From contig LLKB01000005.1 of NCBI GenBank assembly GCA_001414325.1, positions 419,060 through 483,059 of the forward strand: DNA of 64,000 bases. Reading direction: 5' to 3'. Below are positions 27,124 through 36,705 of the stretch, piece after piece. The stretch comes from Butyribacter intestini (GTDB lineage Bacteria; Bacillota; Clostridia; Lachnospirales; Lachnospiraceae). A program made the position numbers and the translations under genes. The stretch's first letter is position 1. Each line of letters begins with the position of its first letter. Under the pieces are notes generated by a model. The model saw only the letters and a list, made by a program, of their open reading frames with translations. It was not told the DNA's origin and made no database searches.

Positions 27124-27912
27124 TTAAATATATTTTGACAAAAGTGCCATTCTTTCTTCAGCCCAGCTATACTCTAACATATATTCTCCGAAAAACTTTT
27201 CTGCTGCCTTTTCATCACCATCTACAAGATCATAAAAATCGCATCGGAATTCTGAAGTATTTACCCTCTTTATTCCTCTTGCTGATACAAGTATATGCTC
27301 TATATTATTTTCTTTTAATTCTTTTTCAAGTGTTTTTCCTATCTTACTGCATAAATTCTGTGTGTATTGGTCATTCGGTCTTTCCTCCCATAAAGTCCCT
27401 ATTATCTGATCTGTTGTAACTGTCCCACCACGCCTGTCGACAAGCAGTGCCAAAAGTTCTTTTGCTTTATGGCTTTTAAACATGATAGGCTCGTCATCCA
27501 CAAAAACATCAAAATGTCCAAATGTTCTCACAAAAATTTTTTTCTTTCCTCTTTTTGAAAGAAGTCTCGCTGTTTCAACAGCATACTCAAGCTGTGCACT
27601 CGAAAAGGGTTTAACAAGATATGCCGCCGCATGAAGTTTTATTGCTTCATATGCATACTTTTCATAACCTGTTATGTATATTAACATTATTTTGGGATTT
27701 AGTCTTCTAAATATGTTTCCGAGATTTATCCCGTCTATCCCATGCATCTCTATGTCAAGTATGGCTATGTCTATTTTATTTTCTTTAACATACTCTACTG
27801 CCTCCTCTGCATTTTCAAACAGTCCCTCGACTTCAAGTTCAGGTATGTTCTTTGCCTCCTCCATAAAGGTCATTAATGCAATCTTCTCGTCATCTACTAC
27901 AATAGTCTTCAT
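27124..27912 (-). CDS. Response regulator with winged-helix (SARP/OmpR-like) output
   Basis: 262 residues from the ATG at 27912, which overlaps the upstream kinase stop as ATGA and has GGAGG 7 nt before it. Receiver domain (MKTIVVDDEKIAL; phospho-acceptor in IAILDIEMHGIDG; Lys in LVKPFSS) followed by a winged-helix domain (about 125-225; VRTFGHFDVFVDDEPIMFKS, DQIIGTLWEERPNDQYTQNL) of the transcriptional-activator type and a short helical tail (YSWAEERMALLSKY). It resembles the regulators paired with LytS-like soluble kinases in Lachnospiraceae. It is the likely partner of the kinase it overlaps. Target unknown. Confidence 0.88.
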   Translation of the reverse strand: MKTIVVDDEKIALMTFMEEAKNIPELEVEGLFENAEEAVEYVKENKIDIAILDIEMHGIDGINLGNIFRRLNPKIMLIYITGYEKYAYEAIKLHAAAYLVKPFSSAQLEYAVETARLLSKRGKKKIFVRTFGHFDVFVDDEPIMFKSHKAKELLALLVDRRGGTVTTDQIIGTLWEERPNDQYTQNLCSKIGKTLEKELKENNIEHILVSARGIKRVNTSEFRCDFYDLVDGDEKAAEKFFGEYMLEYSWAEERMALLSKYI

Positions 27913-29009
27913 ATGCATTCCTCCATATCTTCAAGCAATATCCTGACTCTTGTTCCCATGCCTTTTTTACTCTCAATCACAAATTCAGAATGACACAGTT
28001 TCATTAGTCTGTATTTAGTATATGATAACCCTCCAAATTCTTCTAAAAATTTTGTATTTTGTTTTTCAAAACCTATACCATTATCTTCAATGTAAATCTC
28101 TGCACCATAATCCACAGCCTCTGCCGTTACTTTTACTTCAGCTTTTTTCCCCATATCATTTTTTAGTGGACGAACTCCGTGTTTTATTGAATTCTCCACA
28201 ATAAACATAAGTGACATTGCCGGTATTTGATAATCTTTAATCTTTTCCGGCACTTCCTTTATATCTATATCAATGTATGAAAATCTTGCCATTTCAAGCC
28301 TTGTATATGCTTTTAGATGTCTTATCTCTTCCATAAGACTTACAGTACGGTTGTCATCACGAAGCGTATTCAAACGGTATTGCATATAATCTGACAGATC
28401 ATTTATCATTGAACAGGTGTTTTCTGAACCCGTAATAACCGCACCTTTTATTGTATTTAAAGCATTAAAAACAAAATGTTGTCCAAGATTATCTAAAATA
28501 TAATTTTTATTTTTTTCGTCATAATCAGTTTTTTCATTTATAACATTTTTTCCAATCGTATCTTCATCAAAAATCTCATCCTGCTCTTTTATCGTCTCAC
28601 TTATAAGAGAAAACAATTCTTTATAATTTATGGGTTTTGTAACATAACCATTCATTCCTGAGTCTTTAGCTTTGTTTCTATCCTTTGCAAAGATATTGGC
28701 TGACAATGCATATATTGGAACTTTTTCTGCATCATTTCTGCTAAGAACCCTTATTTTTTTTGATACCTCATAACCATTCATGTCGTACATATTTATATCT
28801 AAAAATACAATTCTATACTCATTTTCCCCTGAATGTTTAAATCTCGCAATTCCTTCACTTCCGCTTAATGCAGTGTCAACTATAAGTCCTCTGTCCTCTA
28901 ATATAGTTTTGACAACAAACAGATTTGTATCATTGTCATCAACTATAAGTATCTTTTCATTATTAAAATGTCCATACCCCTCAATTTCATCCTGCAATAC
29001 ATATTTCAC
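27909..29009 (-). CDS. Soluble receiver-histidine kinase (REC plus LytS-type kinase)
   Basis: 366 residues from GTG at 29009, chosen for the AGGGGG 6 nt upstream; the frame is open 25 codons further without a good site. Receiver domain first (ILIVDDNDTNLFVV, phospho-acceptor in IVFLDINMYDMNGY, ALSANIF, VTKPINY), then a His_kinase-type phosphoacceptor helix (LGQHFVFNALNTIKG) and a HATPase (FIVENSIKHG, IYIEDNGIGFE, KGMGTRVRI). No membrane segment, so it senses its signal through phosphotransfer to the receiver or through partners. This reversed order (receiver ahead of kinase) suggests an intermediate step. Co-translated with the downstream regulator. Confidence 0.87.
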   Translation of the reverse strand: MKYVLQDEIEGYGHFNNEKILIVDDNDTNLFVVKTILEDRGLIVDTALSGSEGIARFKHSGENEYRIVFLDINMYDMNGYEVSKKIRVLSRNDAEKVPIYALSANIFAKDRNKAKDSGMNGYVTKPINYKELFSLISETIKEQDEIFDEDTIGKNVINEKTDYDEKNKNYILDNLGQHFVFNALNTIKGAVITGSENTCSMINDLSDYMQYRLNTLRDDNRTVSLMEEIRHLKAYTRLEMARFSYIDIDIKEVPEKIKDYQIPAMSLMFIVENSIKHGVRPLKNDMGKKAEVKVTAEAVDYGAEIYIEDNGIGFEKQNTKFLEEFGGLSYTKYRLMKLCHSEFVIESKKGMGTRVRILLEDMEECI

Positions 29010-29128
29010 ATTATTCCCCCTTTTCATATAAATGTACTCTCTGTATCTTCTCAAAACGAAGAATTCCGAGAATACATATAACACTATTTTAATAAAAAAG
29101 CATCATAATGGTCAACAATTTTTTTATG

Positions 29129-29797
29129 CTATATAATTATCCGTATGCCATCTTTCGACAAAATAAAGCCCTTTCCATAAATATTCTGTATGCATCCTCC
29201 CTTGCCAGCAAGCTTTCGCCTCAACTCATAAATGGCATTATACAAATTAGATTTTGTCTTTTCGTCATATACTCCCCACATTTCTAAACAGATTTCCTCT
29301 GTAGATACTATCTCATCCCTGTTATATAATATTGATATAATATCTGCTTCACGCTTCTTTAAATTTATCTTCTCCTTATCGTATATAATCATAAGTTCTT
29401 TTGTATCTATTATCATTTCCCCTGCTTTTTCTATTTTATTTAATAATGCTCTTATTCTCTCAACTATAATAAAAATATTTCTCTTTCTCCATTGAAAATC
29501 CACACATCCCTGCCGGATATAATAAATCTCTTCATTATCATCGTTGCTGTCCGATATTACAAACACACTGACCTTTTCAAAAAATATTTTCTCATCGACT
29601 GTATTATTTTTTAAATATTCCCTCAGTTCTATTAATGAGCATACAAGCATTATGCTACTTCCGTCTTCCGTTAGTTTATCTTCAATTTCTGCTATACTTT
29701 CAACAACCACCGTCTGTATATTCCTATTTATTGCTTCATCTGTAAACTTTTCAGCCCATTTAGAATTGTGGTCGCATAAGACGATGTATCCTCCCAT
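29129..29797 (-). CDS. Winged-helix regulator with degenerate receiver domain
   Basis: 222 residues from the ATG at 29797, preceded by GGAGGAGG; the frame overlaps the 3' end of hydE by 38 bp. The N-terminal ~115 residues have a receiver-like pattern (YIVLCDHNSKWAEKF) but no phospho-acceptor Asp at the expected strand (SIMLVCSLIEL), so phosphorylation is unlikely. The C-terminus is an OmpR-type winged helix (LKKREADIISILYNRDEIV, SNLYNAIYELRRKLAG). Probably a phosphorylation-independent or ligand-gated regulator. Overlap with hydE suggests translational coupling. Confidence 0.82.
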   Translation of the reverse strand: MGGYIVLCDHNSKWAEKFTDEAINRNIQTVVVESIAEIEDKLTEDGSSIMLVCSLIELREYLKNNTVDEKIFFEKVSVFVISDSNDDNEEIYYIRQGCVDFQWRKRNIFIIVERIRALLNKIEKAGEMIIDTKELMIIYDKEKINLKKREADIISILYNRDEIVSTEEICLEMWGVYDEKTKSNLYNAIYELRRKLAGKGGCIQNIYGKGFILSKDGIRIII

Positions 29798-30866
29798 ACA
29801 ATAATTCCTCCTCCGGCACCGGTATATAATCGCCTTTGTCCTGTCCGATTTCAAAACCGCTGTCCACTACTTTTTTCTTTATCCTCTCAACATCATCTCC
29901 GGTGAAGTTTTTGAGATGAATTTTTTTATTGTAAACATTGTAATATTCTTTTATATCATCAGTGCAAAGTTCTACATTTATCTCTCCCGCACCTGCTTCT
30001 AAAGACTTTTTTCTGCCATCCTGCATTACATCATCAAGTATTGTATCTGCCGTTATCATTGCTCTTGGAAGCATAAGTCTCGCTATAGCCATAAGATATA
30101 ATGTCATATCACCGTTGCCGCTTCTTTCATGTTCAAATCTTGTATGGATTGTCGGCATAAACGGAACTATATGAACTATCTGTGGGTCAAGCTGTTTTAA
30201 AAACAAAAGATCTTCAACAACATCCGCTACCATCTGATATGGAGACCCCACCATAAATCCTGTGCCGACCTGATACCCTATGCTCTTTAATTCCCATAGT
30301 GACTGTTTTCTTGTAAGCAGTGACATTTCAGGTGGATGCAGTTTTTTAAAATGATTTTCAGCCGCCGTCTCATGACTTAGTTCATATCTCACCGCACCCG
30401 CTTCAAACCATTTCCTGTATGTTTTTTCACTCCTTTGACCTAATGACAACCCTATCTGGCAATCACTAAATTTATCTTTAAGCATGGTTATAAAATCTGC
30501 CACTTTTGCTTCAGTGAAATTATAATCATCGCCCCCAACAAGCATAAAAGACCGGACGCCCCTGTCGTATCCTGCCTCACAGAATCCCAACAAATCTTTC
30601 TCGTCCAGTCTGTATCTTGGTATAAATATATTATCCCTTCTAAGACCACAATAATAACAGTTATTTTTACAATAATTTGTAAGTTCAACAATGCCTCTCA
30701 GATAAATACTCTTTCCATAAAATTTTTCTTTCACAAGTAATGCTTTCTCAAAAAGGTACTCTGTTGTTTCATTGTTTCTAAACTTGAGCAGTTCACTAAA
30801 CTCATCTTTAGACAAGCTGTTATTTGCAGATAATTTATTCACTAAATCTGTCATGCAATTTCCCAT
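29760..30866 (-). CDS. hydE: [FeFe]-hydrogenase maturation radical SAM protein HydE
   Basis: 368 residues. Radical-SAM cluster motif C66-x3-C70-x2-C73 (NYCKNNCYYCGLR), then FMLVGGDDYN, GLSLGQRSEKTYRKW, ELSHETAAENHF and HIVPFMPTIHTRFEHERSG, matching HydE rather than BioB. HydE helps build the dithiomethylamine bridge of the hydrogenase H-cluster together with HydF and HydG, which are not in this window. A start at 30854 (MTDL, with GGGAAA before it) is also possible. The homologous PylB is less likely because no pyl genes are near. Confidence 0.88.
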   Translation of the reverse strand: MGNCMTDLVNKLSANNSLSKDEFSELLKFRNNETTEYLFEKALLVKEKFYGKSIYLRGIVELTNYCKNNCYYCGLRRDNIFIPRYRLDEKDLLGFCEAGYDRGVRSFMLVGGDDYNFTEAKVADFITMLKDKFSDCQIGLSLGQRSEKTYRKWFEAGAVRYELSHETAAENHFKKLHPPEMSLLTRKQSLWELKSIGYQVGTGFMVGSPYQMVADVVEDLLFLKQLDPQIVHIVPFMPTIHTRFEHERSGNGDMTLYLMAIARLMLPRAMITADTILDDVMQDGRKKSLEAGAGEINVELCTDDIKEYYNVYNKKIHLKNFTGDDVERIKKKVVDSGFEIGQDKGDYIPVPEEELLYGRIHRLMRPQF

Positions 30867-30971
30867 TTAATATCATACTCCATAACATTTTTATTCTAAT
30901 TTTATTTATAATATCAGATTATCACCTGATTTGTTAAAAGTAAAGAACTTTTATCAAATTTTATAACAATT

Positions 30972-31106
30972 GTAACAGTTCAGCCATAAAAAGATAAGTC
31001 AATAATACATGAGCTTGCTCAATGTATTATTGACTTGTTTTTTGGGGCAGAATAGCCTTTCATTTATGAAATGAAGTAAACTCAAGCTGCATAGCAGCGA
31101 CTGACA
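30972..31106. mobile_element. MITE family B, right end missing
   Basis: Begins GTAACAGTTCAGCCATAAAA and follows the copy at 12652-12835 through the central hairpin, AATAGCCTTTCATTTAT and AAGCTGC-AAGCAGCGACTGACA, then stops; the expected right terminal repeat is absent and the 3' end of a tetR gene begins within 16 bp. Confidence 0.75.
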
Positions 31107-31121
31107 TAAGCATTATCATGC

Positions 31122-31718
31122 TTATATACATTCAAACTGTTTTACAATCCCTTTTATACATTCATTCAAATCAGGTTTTAACTGTTCAAGTGATACCGGC
31201 GATGAATATAATATCGCATTGTAACAGGTTGAATTTACAAGCTCAACTATCATAAACATCATCATATCTTCATTTCTGAACTGCCTTCCCGACTTTTCTA
31301 TAAGTTCATGAAATATATCCATGCAGCTCTGGTTTTCATGCTGTCCTATGCGGATATTTGAAAACATCGCCCAGCTTAAGTTTTTTGAGATAAACCTCAT
31401 CAAAGCCTGATTGTTGCTAAGCTGTTCAACAATATTATCAGCTATAAACAAAATACAGTCTTCAAGGTTTTTACAATCACTTTTTTCAAGCTCGACATTC
31501 GCATTCTCAAAAAGTTTGTCTGCCTTATGCGTGATAAGTCTGTCTCTTATGTCATACTTATCCTTAAAGTAAAGGTAAAATGTTCCCTTTGCCATTTTTG
31601 CATTTTTTACTATCTCTGAAATCGATGTATTGTTGATTCCTTTTTCCGTAAATAATTTGAATGCCGATGCAAGTAACGCATCCTGCTTATTTTTCTTTTT
31701 TTCTTCTATTTTACTCAT
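31122..31718 (-). CDS. TetR family regulator of the MMPL export operon
   Basis: 198 residues from ATG 31718 (AGGTG 6 nt upstream; an ATG six bases earlier is possible). HTH region AFKLFTEKGINNTSISEIVK and MAKGTFYLYFKDKYDIRDRL; the C-terminal part is a helical ligand pocket. It is the last gene of an operon with a heptad-repeat membrane protein and an MMPL transporter. Palindromes TGACC-N3-GGTCA and two near copies at the operon promoter are the probable operators, so it likely represses its own operon. Confidence 0.9.
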   Translation of the reverse strand: MSKIEEKKKNKQDALLASAFKLFTEKGINNTSISEIVKNAKMAKGTFYLYFKDKYDIRDRLITHKADKLFENANVELEKSDCKNLEDCILFIADNIVEQLSNNQALMRFISKNLSWAMFSNIRIGQHENQSCMDIFHELIEKSGRQFRNEDMMMFMIVELVNSTCYNAILYSSPVSLEQLKPDLNECIKGIVKQFECI

Positions 31719-31741
31719 CTGCATCACCTGCTTCTGCCGGT

Positions 31742-34342
31742 CTATTTATCATCATCTTTCTCTATTGATGCTGTTGACATTACGAACTTAACGCTTCCTT
31801 CCATTCCGTCTGAAATCTTTGAGAAACTCTTATAGTTATTTGATGCCTTTACTATCTTGTCAAGTCTGTCTCTGAAATCATCACCTGAATCAATAACCTC
31901 ATTTACTGTTCCTGTAAGTTTTTCGATTCCATCCTCATTAAACTCTACGACGCCATCCTTAAGATCACCTGCTCCATCTGCAAGCTTGCCAATGGCATCT
32001 GATACATCACCTGTTTTTGATACAAGTGTTGAAACTCCGTCAAAGAGTTTAACTGCACCTGAAGCAAGTGATTTAGCACCGGTTCTTAATTTATTGCTGC
32101 TTGATGTAACTTTCTTTGAGTTCTTTGTGATTGTCTTTTCATTCTTGATAAGCTTATCTGCTGCCTTGTCAAGCTTTTTATTGTTTGATGTAAGCTTTGT
32201 TCCTGCTTTATACATCTTCTTTACACTCTCATCAAGTTTCTCAACACTAGGATTAAGCTGCTTGCTGTATGCTGTTGAAAGTGCACTTCCCGCATCTTTA
32301 AGCTGTGTGAGTTTATCACTTATTCCGTTAAGCTCTGAATCCTCTGATTTGGTATTTGTGCTTGATTCCATCTGCGTAAGTCCTGCATTTACCTTATCAA
32401 GTCCACCGTCTACTCCGTTAAGTCCTGTATCTACTGATGTAAGTCCTGCTGAGACAGTGTCAAGTCCTGTGCTTAGACTATCCATTCCTGCTGAGAGACT
32501 GTCAAGTCCTGCTGATGTCTTATCAAGTGTCGAATCCATCGTGTCAAGTCCTTTTACAAGAGCTGATGAGTCGGATGTTGAATCTTCTATTGTTTTTCCT
32601 ACTGTCTGTGAAGCTTTTACATACTTCTCTATTGCTTCAATCTTTGCCTTGTCTGCGTCTGATGCTGTTGCCTTAAGTGTCTCTAACTCTGCGAGCATAG
32701 TATTTACGGTATCATCACTTACCGCGATGTTTTTAGCACCATCATTTATTGCTTTAACTCCTGATTTTACAGAAGATACACCGCCCTTTACGCCTGTTAC
32801 AGCTTTCTTTAATGTGCTATCTGAGTCGCCTGAAATGCTGTCTTTAGCCCTTTTGACTCCGGCTTTAAGTCCGTTGTCTCCTGTTACACCTGTCTGTAAT
32901 GCTGAAACTCCGGCTTTAATCTTTTTAACTCCTGCCTTAAGTCCTTCTTCGCCTGTCACACCGTTCTGAAGTGAGACAACTCCACTGTGAAGTGTATCTA
33001 TTCCCTGCGCAAGTGTGTCAACGCTGTTAAGAGATGTGTTTACCGTAGTAACATATGTGTTAAGGTTCGTATCAAATGTCTTAGAACCCTCTGAAAGCTT
33101 TGAAGTTCCTGTCTTTTGGAGTGTTCCCACTGCATCTACTATCTTTTTCGTATTAGAAGAATAAGTTTTTACACTCTTTGAAAATGTCTTTGTTCCTGCA
33201 ACATATGTGATAACTCCGTCAAGAAGTTTGTCAGTTCCTTTTGTGTAGGTCACGATACCGTTTTTAAGTGTGTTGCTTCCGCTCTTTGCTGAACTTACGC
33301 CACTCTTGAGTGTATCCATACCATCTGAGTAATCACCGAACTTATCATTCAATGTATCAAGATTTGTGCTGAGCTTATCTGAACCGTCGATAAGTTTCTG
33401 TGTTGCATCTGTAAGGTCATCAAGTTTGTCAGAAAGGTCATCCATATTTCCTATATCATCAAGATCCATGTCTGAGAAGAACTCAGATGTTGCAACTGTG
33501 TATGTTGATTTCATCTCAAAGTCAGTAACATCCGCCTTTATAGTAACCGTATCAGTCACTTTATCATTTATCTTGCTAAGGTCTATATCAACATCATCAC
33601 CGAGGTCAAGATTGTCAAGGTCAAGGCTTTCTGAAAGTCCCGGCATACCATATGCCATTACTATATTGTTCTCACCCTCTGATACTACACTTCCGTTATC
33701 TATCGTCAAATTTTTGAAATTGTCAACAGGAAGTATCATACCTGTAACCATAACGAACGGTGTGTAGATATCTACATCTTTTTCACCAATCTTTTCTGTC
33801 TTTTTTGAAGTATTAGTATATTTAATCTTCATCTCAAGCTTTCCGCTTTTTCCAGCGAGATCCTTTGCTGCAATTTCCTTGCCGTCAAGTTTGTAGGTTA
33901 TTGACATTCCGACAGGCATTTCTTTATCAGTTTTTCCCTGATAATAAATATCATCACTTTCGGTATTCCAGTTTACTGTATCTCCGTCCTGTGTGAATTT
34001 TTCATCACCCTTTGTATTTGTTATATCTTTAAGGTCTGAAGAATCTTTTACTTCACCCTTATTTGCTGCATTTTTAAGCCAGTCAGAAACTATAACATCT
34101 GTTTTCTTTCCATTTGCATCGAGTGTTGCATAAACAGTCTCCTGCTTTGAAACATCTTCTGAATCAAGTCCTGACTTTGAAGAAGTCTTAACATCTTCTT
34201 TTACTTTATCTACCTGTTTTGCAACTACTTTGTTTGTAAGAACAAACATATGAGATGCATACTCTACACTACCAACGAGCAGTCCTGCTGCTAAAAGTCC
34301 TGTAACACCGATTTTGGCAACTTTTTTAATATTTTTTCTCAT
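31742..34342 (-). CDS. Secreted/anchored heptad-repeat protein, partner of MMPL transporter
   Basis: 866 residues. N-terminal signal anchor (VAKIGVTGLLAAGLLVGS, about 8-28), a beta-rich region (about 30-290; DIYTPFVMVTGMILPVDNF) and a very long region (about 300-800) of heptads of the type GLDSLSAGMDSLSTGL, typical of YhgE/Pip-like 'heptad repeat' proteins. It should project a long coiled coil or fibre outside the membrane. In YhgE-type proteins the repeats connect membrane segments; here I see no clear C-terminal membrane helix (tail is charged, MSTASIEKDDDK). Encoded between MMPL and TetR, it is presumably an extracytoplasmic accessory of the transporter. Confidence 0.82.
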   Translation of the reverse strand: MRKNIKKVAKIGVTGLLAAGLLVGSVEYASHMFVLTNKVVAKQVDKVKEDVKTSSKSGLDSEDVSKQETVYATLDANGKKTDVIVSDWLKNAANKGEVKDSSDLKDITNTKGDEKFTQDGDTVNWNTESDDIYYQGKTDKEMPVGMSITYKLDGKEIAAKDLAGKSGKLEMKIKYTNTSKKTEKIGEKDVDIYTPFVMVTGMILPVDNFKNLTIDNGSVVSEGENNIVMAYGMPGLSESLDLDNLDLGDDVDIDLSKINDKVTDTVTIKADVTDFEMKSTYTVATSEFFSDMDLDDIGNMDDLSDKLDDLTDATQKLIDGSDKLSTNLDTLNDKFGDYSDGMDTLKSGVSSAKSGSNTLKNGIVTYTKGTDKLLDGVITYVAGTKTFSKSVKTYSSNTKKIVDAVGTLQKTGTSKLSEGSKTFDTNLNTYVTTVNTSLNSVDTLAQGIDTLHSGVVSLQNGVTGEEGLKAGVKKIKAGVSALQTGVTGDNGLKAGVKRAKDSISGDSDSTLKKAVTGVKGGVSSVKSGVKAINDGAKNIAVSDDTVNTMLAELETLKATASDADKAKIEAIEKYVKASQTVGKTIEDSTSDSSALVKGLDTMDSTLDKTSAGLDSLSAGMDSLSTGLDTVSAGLTSVDTGLNGVDGGLDKVNAGLTQMESSTNTKSEDSELNGISDKLTQLKDAGSALSTAYSKQLNPSVEKLDESVKKMYKAGTKLTSNNKKLDKAADKLIKNEKTITKNSKKVTSSSNKLRTGAKSLASGAVKLFDGVSTLVSKTGDVSDAIGKLADGAGDLKDGVVEFNEDGIEKLTGTVNEVIDSGDDFRDRLDKIVKASNNYKSFSKISDGMEGSVKFVMSTASIEKDDDK

Positions 34343-34444
34343 GATACTGCCTCCTATATATTCTAATGCGTGTCATATTAATAAACGATTTTATATATTT
34401 ATGCCGGGGACCTATATGTCTGCCCCATGCATCATTACTCTGTT

Positions 34445-36550
34445 CTATTTTGCCTCAAGTTTCTTTTGCGCATCATTCTTTGCAACTCCTGCTTTTATCA
34501 TATCCCATGAACTTCTTATAATGATAGGATCAAATATCCAGAGCATTGCAGGAAGTATGCATATAACAACTATCATACTTATAATCGCACCTCTTGAAAG
34601 AAGATTACATATAGCACTTATCATATCAATAGCTGAATATGCCGTTACACCAAATGTTGCGGCGAAGAAACAGAAACCACTTGTAAGTATTGATTTAATT
34701 GAAGTTTCATGTGCTATCCTTATCGCATCTTTCTTACTGCATCCGTTTACCGTTCGTTCCTTATGGTATCTGTTTGTCATAAGTATCGCATAATCGACTG
34801 TCGCACCAAGCTGGATAGTACCGATAACGATACTTGCAACGAATGCCAGTGACGTATTTGTATAGTATGGAACCGCCATGTTGCAGGCAATCGCAAACTC
34901 AATAACCGATACAAGGATGATAGGTATTGAGATTGATTTGAATGTTACAAGTATGATTATAAATATAGCAGCTATAGATATATAATTAACAGTCTTTAAA
35001 TCTATATCTGTAGTGTCCTGAAGATCCTTCATAAGAGGAGCTTCACCGATAACCATCGCATCTTTCTGATAGCCTTTTACAATTTTCTGCATCTCATCAA
35101 GCTGTGCATTTACTTTGTCGGTTGCCGAACTGTAATCTGAGCATACAAACTGTAATTCATATTTATCAGTTTTTAACATACTCTTTACATCTTCAGGTAT
35201 CATCGTTTCAGGGAAGTTTGGTCCTACAAGTGAATTAAGACCGATAACCCATTTAACACCGTCAACCTTTTCAATCTTCTTAATCATCTGGTTCTTGTCT
35301 TTTGCACTAAGACCGTCTTTTAGGAGAACCATATGAACATTACTCATATTAAAGTGTTCTTTAAGTTTGTCATTTGCTTCTGCACTAGGAATATTCTTTG
35401 GAAGTCCCTGGTCAATGTTGTAGTAAATCTTGTAATTGCTGTTTCCGTATATCGCAGGTCCGAGCAGTACAAGAAATACAACGATAGCAATTTTATAATG
35501 CTTTACAATAAAGTCAGAAACCTTTGTAAGTGGCGGAATAAGAGCCTTGTGTGTAGTCTTTTCTATTGCATTATCAAATGTAAGAATCATTGCCGGAAGA
35601 ACTGTTACACAAGTTATAACACCGATTACAACACCTTTAGACATTACGATACCGATATTTGCACCGAGTTTAAATGTCATAAAGCACAGAGCCACGAAAC
35701 CGGCTATTGTCGTAACAGAACTGCTTGATACTGACTTAAATGTGTTTGATATTGCATGAGCCATTGCTCTCTTTCTGTCATCTGGAAATCTCTTTTTATT
35801 CGCTTCATAACTCTCAAGAAGGAATATCGAGTAGTCCATCGTGACCGCAAGCTGAAGTACCGCCGCAAGTGCCTGTGTGATATATGATATTTCACCTAGA
35901 AAAATATTACTTCCAAGGTTGAACACTATTGCCATTCCTATATTTGCAAGGAATATAAACGGTGTAAGGAATGAATCCATCGTGATAAGAAGAACCACAA
36001 GTGATAAAACTGCTGCGATAACCACATATATCGGCATCTCCTGTAAAGCAAGGTTCTTTATATCAGTAACGATGCCTGACATTCCGCTTGCATAAACATC
36101 TTTTCCAACCGTCTTACGGATATTTGTGATGGCATCCATCGTATCGTCCGCTGATGTTGTATCATCAAACAAGGCTATCATCATAGTTGCATTTCCGTTG
36201 AAAAACGCTTCTTCAAGATTTTTAGGAAGCATCTCCGTCGGTACGCTTATATCAAGCATATCATCATACCAAAGTACATCTTTAACATGGTCGATACCCT
36301 CAATCTTTTTCTCAAGTGCTGCCGCCTGTTTATTCGACATATCCTCAACAACTATCATAGAAAAAGCACCCATTCCAAATTCATCAACAAGTGTATCCTG
36401 ACCCGATACTGTTTCAAGAGTATTCGGAAGATAAGATAATACATCGTAGTTTACTCGTGTGCTTACATATCCAATCACAGATGGAACAAGCAAAACACAC
36501 GCAATAAGCAGGATGATGTTCTTATGCCTTGTAATCCATTTTCCTAACAT
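34445..36550 (-). CDS. MMPL/RND-family transporter
   Basis: 701 residues; about 12 TM helices in two repeats, each with one N-terminal helix, an extracytoplasmic domain and five helices. MMPL motifs include LQLAVTMDYSIFLLESYEAN (first half) and IQLGATVDYAILMTNRYHKE (second half), which carry proton-relay residues and the conserved Tyr. Related proteins export lipids, siderophores or drugs. First gene of the operon with the heptad-repeat protein and TetR. Cargo unknown; the wall-spanning partner favours export of a lipid or large amphiphile. Confidence 0.92.
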   Translation of the reverse strand: MLGKWITRHKNIILLIACVLLVPSVIGYVSTRVNYDVLSYLPNTLETVSGQDTLVDEFGMGAFSMIVVEDMSNKQAAALEKKIEGIDHVKDVLWYDDMLDISVPTEMLPKNLEEAFFNGNATMMIALFDDTTSADDTMDAITNIRKTVGKDVYASGMSGIVTDIKNLALQEMPIYVVIAAVLSLVVLLITMDSFLTPFIFLANIGMAIVFNLGSNIFLGEISYITQALAAVLQLAVTMDYSIFLLESYEANKKRFPDDRKRAMAHAISNTFKSVSSSSVTTIAGFVALCFMTFKLGANIGIVMSKGVVIGVITCVTVLPAMILTFDNAIEKTTHKALIPPLTKVSDFIVKHYKIAIVVFLVLLGPAIYGNSNYKIYYNIDQGLPKNIPSAEANDKLKEHFNMSNVHMVLLKDGLSAKDKNQMIKKIEKVDGVKWVIGLNSLVGPNFPETMIPEDVKSMLKTDKYELQFVCSDYSSATDKVNAQLDEMQKIVKGYQKDAMVIGEAPLMKDLQDTTDIDLKTVNYISIAAIFIIILVTFKSISIPIILVSVIEFAIACNMAVPYYTNTSLAFVASIVIGTIQLGATVDYAILMTNRYHKERTVNGCSKKDAIRIAHETSIKSILTSGFCFFAATFGVTAYSAIDMISAICNLLSRGAIISMIVVICILPAMLWIFDPIIIRSSWDMIKAGVAKNDAQKKLEAK

Positions 36551-36640
36551 TTTTTCTCGTCCTTTCTTTATCCTGTCCGACTAACAGTAAACAAAGCAGC
36601 ATACCGAATCGAACCTTAATTGACCGATTTTATCATTTAG

Positions 36641-36653
36641 TGACCATCGGTCA
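36641..36653. promoter_or_regulatory. TetR-type operator (MMPL operon), site 1
   Basis: TGACC-ATC-GGTCA, a perfect inverted repeat just downstream of the predicted transcription start. Confidence 0.7.
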
Positions 36654-36667
36654 TTTCTATAGTCCAT

Positions 36668-36696
36668 ATACTACAACAAAAATGACCAACAGTCAA
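36668..36696 (-). promoter_or_regulatory. Promoter of the MMPL operon
   Basis: Minus strand: TTGACT (36696-36691), 17-bp spacer, TAGTAT (36673-36668). The operator at 36683-36695 overlaps the -35 box and spacer. Confidence 0.7.
36683..36695. promoter_or_regulatory. TetR-type operator (MMPL operon), site 2
   Basis: TGACC-AAC-AGTCA; together with site 3 it forms a large near-perfect palindrome (36680-36720), suggesting paired repressor dimers on the promoter. Confidence 0.65.
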
Positions 36697-36705
36697 CATC
36701 AAATT

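Noticed and set aside
27130-27142. Sequence TTTGTCAAA (minus strand) matching a Spo0A box
   Set aside because: It lies inside the last codons of the response regulator gene (LLSKYI), so the match is explained by coding sequence and is not at a promoter.
31857-32969. Long open frame (370 codons) on the plus strand opposite the heptad-repeat gene
   Set aside because: It is a shadow of the repetitive Ser/Leu/Gly heptads on the minus strand, without a ribosome site or protein-like composition.
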